From Axinella damicornis (lineage: Eukaryota; Porifera; Demospongiae; Axinellida; Axinellidae), in contig OZ007509.1 of assembly GCA_963931865.1 (NCBI GenBank), forward strand, positions 12,947,671 to 13,011,670: a DNA stretch of 64,000 bases, in the 5' to 3' direction. This document shows positions 22,901-32,929 of the stretch, piece by piece (position 1 is the stretch's first letter; the number at the start of each line of letters is the position of its first letter). The notes beneath the pieces are model-generated. The model did not search any database. It was not told the DNA's origin and saw only the letters and a program-made list of their open reading frames with translations. The translations under genes were made by a program, and so were the position numbers.

Positions 22901-24568
22901 CACAATCGGGGAGCAGCAGTTGAAGCGGATGCAATCGAGGAGCAGTTGAAATGGATGCAAGCTGTCCGGCGCCAGATTACTCACGTAGCGAACGAGGGGG
23001 AAGTAGCTGAGCGAGCTAAGCGAGCTAAGCGAGCGAAGCTACTTGTAATGTTTATTATACTGACACGACAACCTGTGCCAGACCCAGCTAGACTATGACA
23101 GTGCTCTACCACAAACTTGCTACTGTGACCTTACTGACACTCAGTAGTTTCATTCTCTCCTCAGTGGCATGCAGCTTACTCACACTCACCCCACAATATT
23201 GTGGGGTGAGTGTGAGTAAGCTGCATATGTCCTGCTTATGTTGTTTTGGGTGGTGCACGTGGTAAGTGCAAATATCCTCCAACAAACCTGTTTGGAGATC
23301 CTCTTTGAGTGTTTTCTTTTCCTTCTCTCTTCTTCCTCCCAACTTGCATGGACACAGGAGGGCATGCCCAGTGATGAACAGGGCAAGACAATGCTGTATG
23401 CAGCACTCAAGCTCCGGCTAAACCTGGTTGGTTCGATGCTAGGTTCCATCTGTGTCAGTGAGGCAGCCACCCTGGAGTGGGTGCCACTTCTCATGCAGGT
23501 GATCTGCTCTGGAGCTGTTGACAGACAGACTGACAGCAGGTAGGCATGGGAAAAGTACAACCCACCTGTCAATTTCATTGTTTGTGCATGTGCGTGTACA
23601 TCTGCACGTGCACACTACAAAAAGAGAAGGGTTGTTTTAACCAGGCTGTGGTCACCTCACTTGCATCTCAGTGCCTCCTTGCATTGTCATCAAGGAATGA
23701 GCACACAAGTGCAGCCTACTTTGATCTCTATAGGATAACCTAGTAGGCCTGTTGAGTTATATAACCTAGGTCAAGTTTCTTAGTTCCAGGTAACTGAAGA
23801 ATGACTGAAGTGCGTCATCCAAGCAGATCATTTAGTACACTTCTTGACCACTATATATGGGTAAACAATTAAGCTAAGTCACGTACCTATAATTACAAAC
23901 CATTAGAAGTGAAGCTACACAACATTTGTGGCTGTGGGTACATCCTTTGATCACCACAGTGGAGGAGACATTGATATGGTGACCATCAGAGTCTGGTTAA
24001 AACAACCCTTTTCTTTTTACAGTGCATGCATGCACACACACACACCCACACACACACACACCATAGTTTGCAACTCCGAAATAGCATTTGAAATCTAAAA
24101 GTGACCAATCAGAATCGATGTGATGTCATTTTTGATGGTTCTGGTTGGTCATTAAATTGCAACTGCATTTTGATGACAAGGTGCTGGCAATCAGTGCACA
24201 CACACACCATCCCCACCTGCACTTTGAGATGTCTTATACTCTTGTTGGTATCGTGTCTAAAGTGTGACTCATGTGCAACCTATTTTGTTTATCACACAGT
24301 GAGCTATTTACAAGTTGCTTGGACATGCTGTGCTTGCTTCTGCACTCCCTCTACACGGACTTCCACATCTGCTTGGCAACGGGTGGTGAGGAGAGTAAGA
24401 AAGCGTGCATCAAGAAGTTGAAATCTGAGCTCAGCACTGCCAAGTCAGCCTGCCTTTCAGAGATTCAACAGCTGTTCCCACTGTCACAGAAGAGCTACTC
24501 GGTCGTCACTGTGAAGCAACCAGCCTTTACACAGAAGGGACACAGTCGCGGCAGGCAAAAGGATCAAG
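19930..24568 (+). CDS. MED12: Mediator subunit 12, middle-to-C-terminal exons
   Basis: MED12 is part of the nuclear Mediator kinase module and activates cyclin C-CDK8. Exons supported by similarity and phase: about 19933-20047 (DLQNIVEAEAARELLTS, phase 0 end); 20186-20224 (39 bp); 21072-21182 (NLDQWTLRNALLHINVHISQ); 22490-22640 (QWQQPFLELVLACMHAQSTT); 23358-23539 (YAALKLRLNLVGSMLGSICV); 24300-24568 (SELFTSCLDMLCLLLHSLYT, then LSEIQQLFPLSQKSYSVVT). The motifs NLDQW, QQPFL.LVL, ALKLRLNLVG and LFT..LDML occur in this order in animal MED12. Exon 22490 starts in a phase that needs one more exon between 21182 and 22490, not found. The first ~1200 residues and the last part of the protein are missing. 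Introns hold a palindrome, tandem repeats and transposon fragments. Confidence 0.88.
21205..21625. repeat. ATACCGTAGTCGC element and a ~40-bp tandem repeat
   Basis: 21205-21445 contains GGATACCGTAGTCGCACGTT and several TTAGGCGCA/CTTATAGG motifs. The same motif occurs inverted at 54247-54290, indicating a dispersed element. 21460-21625 holds about four imperfect copies of a ~40-bp unit with CATGTGACTGCTACTGGTAG. Both lie in a MED12 intron. Confidence 0.65.
22723..23050. repeat. hAT-end fragment with a 36-bp tandem repeat
   Basis: TAGTGTTGGGCGATACTG at 22725 resembles the left end of the element at 954-1536. At 22850-22950 three to four copies of a ~36-bp unit with CGGGGAGCAGCAG occur, followed by GAGCTAAGCGAGCTAAGCGA. 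This looks like the interior of a decayed element in the MED12 intron. Confidence 0.6.
23169..23226. repeat. Perfect 58-bp palindrome with no spacer
   Basis: The left arm runs 23169-23197 and the right arm 23198-23226; they are exact reverse complements meeting at CAATATTG. It lies about 130 bp upstream of a MED12 exon. No target duplication is obvious. Confidence 0.95.
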
Positions 24569-24807
24569 GTACAGACTACAGTGCACAGGAGACTTGATAT
24601 GTCAACATATTGGTGTATATATACTGACAGTCCAACTGTAGTATCAATACATCCTACTTAACAACCTAGATCACACTCTTCTGTCCAGCCCCCAATCTCG
24701 TTCACCGGAATGGGTAATATTACACATTGGTGGGAGGTGCAGATGGCAGATGAGTGCCAAATTGTATGCTTGGGATCAAATTGCATCTGAGGGTTTGATA
24801 TTATGGG

Positions 24808-25296
24808 TCAATTAATCGAGTTCCCTTTGCATATTGTCTTTGAGAACTGTGGTGGTGCATTGCCTGTGGAACGAGTGTTGTATTTCCTTTTACGTTTACG
24901 TGACGTCTGTGCTGACGGGGGGTTGTTGGTGACCACATCACCATCAGCCGCAGTTGGGAGGGGTTCGGTTTTTGCGACCAAGTCGTGATCAGTTACAATT
25001 CGGGGGAGATTGGTATTGGTGACTTCATGATGATCAGGTGCAGTTTCAGTGACCACCTTGAGATCAGCTGCAATTTGAGGGAGATTGGTATTGGTGACCA
25101 CATCATGATGATCAAGTGCAGTTGGGAGGGGATTGGTTACAGTGCCCAACTTGTCATGCCTACAGGTCGATGAACAATCCAAGCTGTTACATTTCTTTTG
25201 CACAGAGCGGCCAGATATATGGCCCATGTGGGCTTTCATTTTCAGATCCTGTAACACGGATTGTGCTTCTGATTGCTTAAGTCCGACTCGTGACAT
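24808..25296 (-). CDS. Uncharacterised 162-residue ORF with nuclear-localisation-like cluster
   Basis: A single uninterrupted ORF starts at ATG 25296 and ends at 24808. The N-terminal third (LKQSEAQSVLQDLKMKAHM) looks helical. A Cys/His patch follows (KKCNSLDCSSTCRHDK). The centre is built of imperfect ~20-residue repeats around VVTNTNLPQIAADL. Near the C-terminus SRKRKRKYNTR is a strong basic cluster. I do not recognise the family. It lies antisense just downstream of the last MED12 exon seen, possibly inside a MED12 intron. It might be a small nuclear protein gene or a remnant of an element; the repeat structure accounts for part of its openness. Confidence 0.4.
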   Translation of the reverse strand: MSRVGLKQSEAQSVLQDLKMKAHMGHISGRSVQKKCNSLDCSSTCRHDKLGTVTNPLPTALDHHDVVTNTNLPQIAADLKVVTETAPDHHEVTNTNLPRIVTDHDLVAKTEPLPTAADGDVVTNNPPSAQTSRKRKRKYNTRSTGNAPPQFSKTICKGNSIN

Positions 25297-25299
25297 TAG

Positions 25300-26365
25300 A
25301 TGATGGTAGCGTTAGCTAACTAGGTTTGAGAACTGTGTGTTAGCAATGTATCAGCATTGATCCAATCTTGATCAAGCTTTAGTTATGGCAACAAATTTGA
25401 ATAGCTAAGAGGATTGATGTCCAGAAATGTATGTGTACATTCCTTTCGAATCGATGACACTACGTATGACAAATTGATTATTGTATGACCCATGCAATGA
25501 GCTAACTTGACAATGAGCTAACTTGACAACAAAGTGATTCATATACTCAAAATGAGGCTACAACTTTGTAGCCCTTCATGTATCATCGGAATCAGATAAG
25601 CATTAAACCTTTGTTGTGAGACCATTCTGCATTCTATTGCATCAAACATTTGGGTAGTAAATCATAAACATGACAGTGTTTCACCCTGCTCATCGATATT
25701 CTGCTAGCTGGGAATATGGTTTTAGTTCAACCAACAATCAAACTTATTTTACATAGAGAGGAGTTCTAGCTCCATTGGCATGTTAACAAAATTACGATAA
25801 GCTCATGGGGAATGCCACTCACGTGCATGGGAAAAAAGAAATGTTGTATACGCTAGCAGAAAGAGGGTTGCCAATACCTTCACTGCATGTCTCCGAAAGA
25901 CCCTAGTAGCAATGGTTGAATAGTGGCTCAATATCATGATGACGAGTGAGACAAGCAAAACATAAGTAGGGAAGATCCTAGCTGAAGTTGACCTTTCAGT
26001 AAGTACGTCAGATGTTATTGTCTAGAACATATCATTAAATATGAACTTTGAATCAGGGTCCTGAGTTGAAGCATTCATGTAATGCAGAAATTGTGCTAAA
26101 GGAGAGTAATTATGGTGGAAATCAAGGTTTGTGAACCTGAACACATAATTATAGTTCTTGTGAAAGAGCTATTGCAGACGTCAATTCTGCATGGGGAACG
26201 CACGTGCAGTATATGTCTCTGTGGTGGTATAAACGCCACATCCAATCACGCCTATGTTGTTGGTAAACTTTGAATGACATATCTCCACACAAGTGAATGT
26301 AGATGCACTGTGTCCATTATTAATACAAGTTTCTGCTCCTGCCAGGTAAACTCAGTAAATGTTTA
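25300..26365. other. AT-rich non-coding stretch
   Basis: No gene, splice-supported exon or element end was recognised. A 16-bp direct duplication (CAATGAGCTAACTTGA) occurs at about 25495-25526. Confidence 0.5.
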
Positions 26366-27534
26366 TTATAAGTGAATTTCCCACAGTAGCTTCTCCATTT
26401 GCAATGTATAGTTTCTGATCATGATTGCGTGAGGGTGCATAGCAGGCACATCTTTTGCAATTATCATGTGAGCTGCAAGGTTTCCACTGTTGTTGCTGAA
26501 TGTGACATTGTTGAATTCAAGGGTGTGGTGACTGTGACATGCTTCTTTAGAAAAGACCTCCTCCACCACTCTGTTACCATAGAAGAGAGTATTGAAAACT
26601 GCCAAATGGAGGATATGCAGATTCTTTGAAAATATATGCACTGACTTCCTCTTCAATAACAATAGAAGCTCCACCCCCAGCAAATTGCGCTGTTCCATTT
26701 ACATGTATAAACTGGCTGTTTTGTGATCGTTATTGTGCTTCCATGTACCTTGCTGAGACGCGAGTACAGAACGCAAATGCCTTCATACCCCACCCCCCTT
26801 TTGGTATACTCTCTGTTGCCAATAAGGATTGAATTGATCATAAATTGGTAGCAGGGATATTCAAGGTTAACATCAAGTCTGGGTGGGTTTATCCCTAATG
26901 TATTCCTATACAGAAACATGGAGGACCTGATACTCAAGTTGATTCCACCTCCACTACATCCTGCAGCAGAACAGTTCACAAATGAATTGCCATAATAAGT
27001 ATCTCTTTGATCTGTATCCCTTCCATTACAAATGAATGCTGAATTCGTTACCACAATATTTCCAGGTTCATTGATGACAGCTGCCACTCCATATCCTGTA
27101 TTGTTTTGTACAACTGTGTGTGCTGTTGTGAGATTTGTCACCAATCCAATACGGATTGCTGCACTGATAATTTGACAGGATGCGGATGTTATAGTTGCTA
27201 TGACCAGGTTGTTTACTCAAAGGAATATGAAGCCTGCTGCTGCTTTGGATGTGCACAAGATTTCTGAGTCTGATGAGGAGATTTCATCACTTCCAAGTAG
27301 GACTAGTTCCTCCATAGCTATAAAAGCCGCTTAGCGATGCTAATAATTATAAGAGAGTGAATGACTGGATGAAAATACAGGACAGTTTGTTTTTAAAGAT
27401 CTTTTTGCATGCAATTCTTTGTCATAATAGTCCATGCAGAGTGTACATGATACGGTTGCATTTGTGGCAGTCAGAAACCTCATTTGGTGTGACATGGTAA
27501 ACCTGATGACCATGGCAGAGAGGCCATATGGCAA
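26366..27534 (-). pseudogene. Decayed beta-helix (polymorphic-repeat type) surface protein
   Basis: Three minus-strand frames must be combined to read a protein rich in short Asn/Ser/Gly turns typical of right-handed parallel beta-helices: VTNSAFICNGRDTDQRD, CSAAGCSGGGINLSIRSSMF, then NGTAQFAGGGASIVIEEEVS in another frame, then LEFNNVTFSNNSGNLAAH in a third. An in-frame TGA occurs near 27217, just before VNNLVIATITSASCQIISAA. The upstream piece 27340-27534 might be the N-terminal exon. Breaks near 26690, 26600 and 27217 argue for a pseudogene. Intact relatives are usually secreted or membrane-anchored; the function here is unknown. Confidence 0.6.
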
Positions 27535-27670
27535 GAATGAGTAGTACAGAATAGACTGTTGTCAGTTGTTAGAGTGTTCACTTGCTGACATGGGACCAAT
27601 GCTGTAGTTAGGACCTTTGAGTGAAATAATGACAGGAATTCAGGTGCATGATTGATTGAGTGTCAATTGA

Positions 27671-27740
27671 GGTGGTACGGTGTATGAATGCGCACACATG
27701 CATAATCAAGCTTTATGCACAAACCCTTCACTTATCCTCA
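27671..27740. repeat. Dispersed repeat, copy 1
   Basis: About 65 bp beginning GGTGGTACGGTGTATG and containing CAAGCTTTATGCACAAACCC is repeated at 30911-30979 with a few differences. After TTCACTTATCCT the flanks diverge. The element type is unknown. Confidence 0.75.
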
Positions 27741-27918
27741 GGTCTGCTATGAGCATGCCGCTAGTTGGTTTGAGTTTTCTGCATTGGTGTGTGTGCACTG
27801 CAGGGGCCATTGTCACACTGGAGAGTGTCAGGACAGGACATGATATGTTAGCAGGCATGCAGACCTGCCATTCATAGTTTCCCATCATTGTCTCATAATT
27901 CAAGTTATCATTAAGCAA

Positions 27919-27949
<31 letters not shown>
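27919..27949. repeat. Long G homopolymer
   Basis: About 29 consecutive G. Similar long runs occur at 31861-31883 and 52722-52759 (and as C at 10703-10737). Confidence 0.95.
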
Positions 27950-29816
27950 CAGTGTATAATTTGGCCAATCAATATCCTGTTTTTCAGGAAATTGAAATGA
28001 CGTCATTCGTTCCGTTTTGGGGATGACAGAAATCGGAAAAATTAATTCAGCTGTGAAACCAGTTTTTCAGTTTTCATCTCATGTAGAATGGCCACTGATT
28101 CTATTCAGCAGAGTGTTGATGGCTCCCATCTTCTGTCTTGGACACTAGCAACTAGCACATAACGTTAGGCGCTGGTACTGTATTTGCTAAGTATTCAAGT
28201 ACTGTATGGTAAGGCTGATGTCATCTGTTGAACAGACATGATCTGTAAACAAGGATACTTTCTGTAAGTTTGGGTGAATGCAATCTACTATAGCAGATAG
28301 TTTTATATTGACATTAGGTTTGTTACTTCAATGGCAGGCATGAGTGAAAATAATTGACACTCAGATGCATACGGAAGAGAGACGCTTTCAAGCTCCCAGA
28401 ATACAGTTTGCTAGAATTACCGTTCAGGAATGATATTAGCTACTTTCTAACTAGTTGTTTGCAAGAAGTACTACTCAGAAATGGTGTTTGCAAATGCTTA
28501 CAAAATTATTTTCTAACTCCCAGATGGCAGTTGTTTAGGTAAAAAGCTATCCCCAGAATACTTAATGAGTGGCTATGGGGCCTGAAATGTGCCACAAAAA
28601 TCGTGAAGTAGCTGGCAGGCTAAATCTGAACTGAGCACTAAGCCTCTATAATTATAGCCCTGCACAGACTGCAGCAATCCTGGTGAAGGTACACAATTCA
28701 TGAATATTATTAGCAGCCTAATTAAGCATGTTGCAGGGTTTGTACTACTTGCCGTTGGCACCTGTGAAGCCAACTTATATTACATCCTAAGCTCATAGTC
28801 AACACTGACAGACAGTCAGAGCCTCTTGGCAAATAGCTCTATTTTATATTACACTTATGTCCATCAATATTTGTTGCAAGTGCTCGATCGTGACTTAAAT
28901 ATGCTGTGGTAAGGGTAGCAATAATGATTTGCGTACTCCCACAGCCCTGCTATTGCACAAGCTGTGTAATTATAAGTATGCTGAGCATCTATCATATATC
29001 TCAATATAGAACAAGCTAATTACTATCATTCTAGGAAGGTAAAATGCATAGTTGCATTGCATGCCCTTGAGGCGGTGTTTTGTTCTCACCTCTGCTGCAT
29101 TTAGTCCTTGCAGTGAGACTTTTAATATTGCATGGGTGATGTAACCTCATACTGTGCACTGACTGCGGTATGTTCCCTGTTAATTCTTGCACTGTATAGA
29201 TTGTATATACCTAAGCACTGTACAAATTCACAATGCATGCGCTTCACATTAACGTACCTTTGGCCATGTACTTGCTCAGTTGTTGTACCCGACGAGTACA
29301 GTAGCACACTGCACTGCTCGACTTGCATTCGCTGTACAACTTGGGCAGCCCACAAGTATGCATGCATCTACTGTATGCACCCTGGAAGTAGCTAACCTTT
29401 AGAAATATAGGCATTCTAGACATGCTAATGATAGCTCAGTACCAACACCATTTCCTGTTTCCATTCATATGTGCAGCCGTCCATATCTAACTTCAACCTG
29501 ACTCACAGCCCCTGTGTTGAAGTCAGTAATTGGAGCTACTACTGCTTTCACAGTCTGTTCGTGCCACTGACCCGCACATGTCCTGCAGAACACCTGCATG
29601 GTTTGCTGGGACAGTGTGCAGCATGTGCGTGTGGTGTACCTGCTATGCTGCTTCAGACACAGTTCTTGTGTTGTTATTTCGTAGCCTGATGTTGATATAG
29701 TGACAGTGATGTGCTGTCAGGTAGGTATGAAGAGAGCAATGCTTTTTGGTCTGGTATACCGATAACAGAAATGCGGGCATACAGTACGCAGCATTTCTAC
29801 CTCTGCTTCGATTCAG
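27950..29816. other. Non-coding stretch, possibly intron of the sushi gene
   Basis: No exon with family similarity was found. The plus-strand open piece 29471-29689 is Cys-rich and follows a GTGCAG acceptor. It could be a degenerate extracellular exon of the downstream sushi gene, but this is weak. Confidence 0.35.
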
Positions 29817-30689
29817 TTGACTGTGGCCCGCCTGTTCCCTCATGGAATGGCACATTGGAGAACTATACAGTGACACAACAGAGGGTTCAGCTGTGCTCTA
29901 TGGCTGTGACGTCAGTCTGGTTCTAGAAGGGAGGATGGTAGCTGTGTGCACTGGGAACAGATGGAGCCCAAACCTTGCAGATCTGTACTGCATTGTGGGT
30001 ATGTGATGCATGCATGCTATACGACATTAGATCTGATTATCTGAGAGTTGCATGGTATCTTCCTTACTGTGCTTTAGCAGTATACGTATACATTTTCACC
30101 AACTAAAAGCATCTGGGCAGAACAACATGCAGGTGCATACAAAGTTATAGTGATGTCTACAATCAGTACGATATATCAGTATGACTTCACGTTAAGTATC
30201 TGCATATACTCACTGCTGATTCTGATTACTCACATCATAGTACGGTAGGTCATTCACTCCTACGAAAGTTCAGTGCACATGCATCATTATTGCAATATAA
30301 CCACTGTCTTCACACTATTGCATACATCCTGTTAGGAGTGATAACATGTTTTCTTTTTCTCCAGGTAGCACTAATGTATCAAGCACCTGTGGCTCATGTT
30401 CCACAAGCAATCGCGGCCATCACAGCAGTCGTCTCCTAGTCTCGCGGGCCAGACTTTACATGCGAAAAATCATCTGGGAACGAGACTAGTCGTCTCCTGT
30501 GTTGTTTCATTCATTTATCACAGCACTGGTTGGTGCTGTGGTACACTACACTACTGCACTGTGAGGAAGAAATCCAAACGTCAGAAGTTTCACTCTCTGA
30601 TAATAGCCCGCAAGAAGCAGAAGCAACAGCCAGCACCAGTGGGCGGGGCTGATCTTCAGCTGTCATCTGTCCGGCCACGATTCGATTAA
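29817..30689 (+). pseudogene. Sushi-domain membrane receptor, broken
   Basis: Exon 29817-29998 encodes one sushi (complement control) module: DCGPPVPSWNGTLENYTVT, then after a 2-nt shift TTEGSAVLYGCDVSL, CTGNRWSPNLADLYC. The shift lies in GTGACACAACAG near 29874, where two extra bases break the frame. A second exon from 30365 encodes a hydrophobic membrane segment (IAAITAVVS joined to CVVSFIYHS) followed by a basic cytoplasmic tail (CTVRKKSKRQK ... PAPVG). This exon is interrupted by a 52-bp MITE plus its 9-bp duplication, which puts a TAG stop right after the half-membrane segment. Sushi modules mediate extracellular binding. Two independent lesions suggest a dead gene, unless either is a sequencing error. 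Confidence 0.65.
30428..30497. mobile_element. 52-bp mini-MITE inside the receptor membrane-segment exon
   Basis: The element at 30437-30488 begins TAGTCTCG and ends CGAGACTA. It is flanked by a perfect 9-bp duplication GTCGTCTCC (30428-30436 and 30489-30497). The total addition is 61 bp, which shifts the frame. Taking it out joins TAVVS to CVVSF in frame. Confidence 0.92.
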
Positions 30690-30910
30690 TCATGCAAGAA
30701 TGCGAGGGGGCGCGGTCAACCCGGAAGTCGCAAGATGGCCATGCGGTTCGAGGGTGTACTTTTGGGGTGCTCTGTTACTCCGAGTAAGACACGCGATGGG
30801 AAAGCACGGCAGAATAGCAAGTCTCTGGGTGGAAGGACGTCGGATTCTGTGATGATATGACTGCCAGGCTGGAAGCAAGAGTGAGTCAAACACGGCACGT
30901 TAGCAAGCGC

Positions 30911-30979
30911 CTCGGTGGTACGGTATATGTATGCACACACATATTATCAAGCTTTACGCACAAACCCTTCACTTATCCT
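30911..30979. repeat. Dispersed repeat, copy 2
   Basis: Second copy of the ~65-bp unit at 27671-27740, beginning GGTGGTACGGTATATG. Confidence 0.75.
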
Positions 30980-31084
30980 GTGCGCCTGTAGCTCCTGTAG
31001 CGGCTTGCAGTTGGAGAAGCCATTAGAAAGCCAGCTGATCCTGGCTGCTCTGCTGTGGCTCTGTCCTCCGTTGTGGTACTGAGT

Positions 31085-31465
31085 GCTGGTGGCAGCCACC
31101 TAATGGGGTGGCTGGTTGAACATTGCTTATCACAAGGTCGCTGGTTCATGTCCCACCATGGTATAGGAGATTTCTTTCTGTCTTAGGAGTCTACTCAGCT
31201 CTACCCTAGAAAATGAACAGGTGTTGTCTTGAAAGTGTTTCCATCCAAAGTAGTTTACACCACATCCTTCGGAGGGGATGTAAAGCCGTTGTTCCCATGG
31301 TACCTGTTAGTGCTAGCATTAATTTTCTGGTCTCCTCATTAGCCACTCTACGTGATGGTTTCTGGTCTCCTCATTAGCCACTCTACGTTGTGGTTTCTGG
31401 TCTCCTCATTAGCCACTCTACATGGTGGTTTCTGGTCTGCTAATTAGCCACTCTACATGATGGTT
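31085..31465 (+). repeat. tRNA-derived SINE-like element with 36-bp tandem tail
   Basis: GGTGGCTGGTTGAACATTGC (A-box-like) and, about 30 bp later, GGTCGCTGGTTCATGTCCC (B-box-like) resemble a tRNA-related SINE head. Downstream CCTTCGGAGGGGATGTAAAG resembles conserved SINE body sequence. Four copies of a ~36-bp unit with CTCATTAGCCACTCTAC follow at 31326-31462. No target duplication was located. Confidence 0.5.
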
Positions 31466-31854
31466 TCTCTTGCAAAAAGATCTACAGAACACCTGGTTGT
31501 GCACGTTCCTGAGTGAAAGGCATAACTGTGTCCTCTTTCTCTGTAGGTTGACTCATCACACCACCTGGCAAGGAGTGCTCTTACTGGACGTGATGAATAT
31601 CAGATACAAGCCGTTTATGAGACTTGGTTTGTTGTGTGGTTTTCCAGGCAGTAGTCAACCATTTGGTTTTCCATTTCCATTCCAGCCAGTGGTTTTTTAT
31701 GCATAGTTGTCATATCAGTGGATATTCATTCCCATCAGTGGTGCTGTACAGCAAAGGAGTACTGTTACATAACAGACCATTAGCAAGAAGGTGTAGTCTC
31801 GATCTTGTGCGTGTGCCCAGCCATCCAGCCACGCTAGTGGGTGTGGATGACTGG

Positions 31855-32065
31855 GCATGAGGGGGGGGGGGGGGGGGGGGGGGAGTCTGGGCATGAGACT
31901 ATATACGTAGTTGAGGGTGGATGTCTGGGCATGAGACTATAGTTGGGGGCCGGGGGGGAGGGGGAAGTCTGGGGCCATGAGACTATATATGTACATGTAG
32001 TTGAGGGTGGAAGTCTGGGCATGAGACTATATACGTAGTTGAGGGTGGAAGTCTGGGCATGAGAC
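31855..32065. repeat. G run and ~50-bp minisatellite
   Basis: A 23-base G run (31861-31883) is followed by about four imperfect copies of a unit with GTCTGGGCATGAGACTATA and GTAGTTGAGGGTGGA. Confidence 0.9.
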
Positions 32066-32394
32066 TATATATAAAGGTGCATAGTGTAAAATCAGAAGTG
32101 ACGCACTATGATGAGTGCATGCATAATGTTGAAGAATATACAGTCGACTAGCTCCACTTCTGCTGCCTGTATCTGTATGCTTTCTAATGCCTTCAGTTAA
32201 CTCTTTACCAGACCAGCATAATTGCTATGCACGTATGTGCCATCACATACTGTATATGTGAGTGATGTACGTATCACCGTCATTTTGCAACTGATTGCAG
32301 CACACTGCTTGCTGCATATCCTGCACATCATATTATTATTGCAATGACATTAAATTCGTACATTTGTGTAAATGACCATGCAATCACAATTGTT

Positions 32395-32640
32395 ACAATG
32401 AAAGTTGATCAACAGTAGTGTGAAGAGAACTGTGACTGCATGTACATTATTATAGTTATTCGTTCATAATTATTGCTATTTCACCATTATTAGAATTATC
32501 TGCCAGGTCTATACTCATGCATGCCTAATTTGCACGGGTCTCTCAAAGCCTCCACTAGTCTCTTCCATGTTGGGACTCCAGCTTTCTGCACCTGATCCAC
32601 ACTCTGCAGCACCCCTGCAGCTATATAGCATATCTGCACA
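32395..32640 (-). pseudogene. Partial duplicate of the Gene A Death-domain exon
   Basis: On the minus strand 32535-32625 reads QKAGVPTWKRLVEALRDP, nearly the same as QKAGVPTWRRLVEALRDP in Gene A's last exon (32930-33207). The shared region extends into 3' flank (ACAATGAAAGTTGA in both copies). The copy lacks the first half of the domain and has no good acceptor. It is a truncated tandem duplicate downstream of the intact exon. Confidence 0.75.
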
Positions 32641-32929
32641 TGCATGGCTGCTAAAAAATGGCATTACGTATACAGGATGTAGGGATACCAAAAAAGATCA
32701 TATCTGTAGGGTTGTACACTGAATGGACTTATCTAGCATGCACATGTTGGTATCCTTTTACATTATTAACACTTCATTATAACTTGCAAATCCTCTGGTA
32801 TATCCGTTATTCATGAGAAAAGATCCAACACAAAATGAAGAACAACAAAAACAGAGTGTGCGACAATGAAAGTTGACAGCAGAGTATCAACAGAAATACA
32901 GAAGTGTGTGACTGTGTGTATCATTGTGT

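Noticed and set aside
30700..30940. CpG-rich ORFs near 30.7-30.9 kb, considered as a THAP-type zinc finger start
   Set aside because: The expected C2CH spacing is absent and the frame stops quickly.
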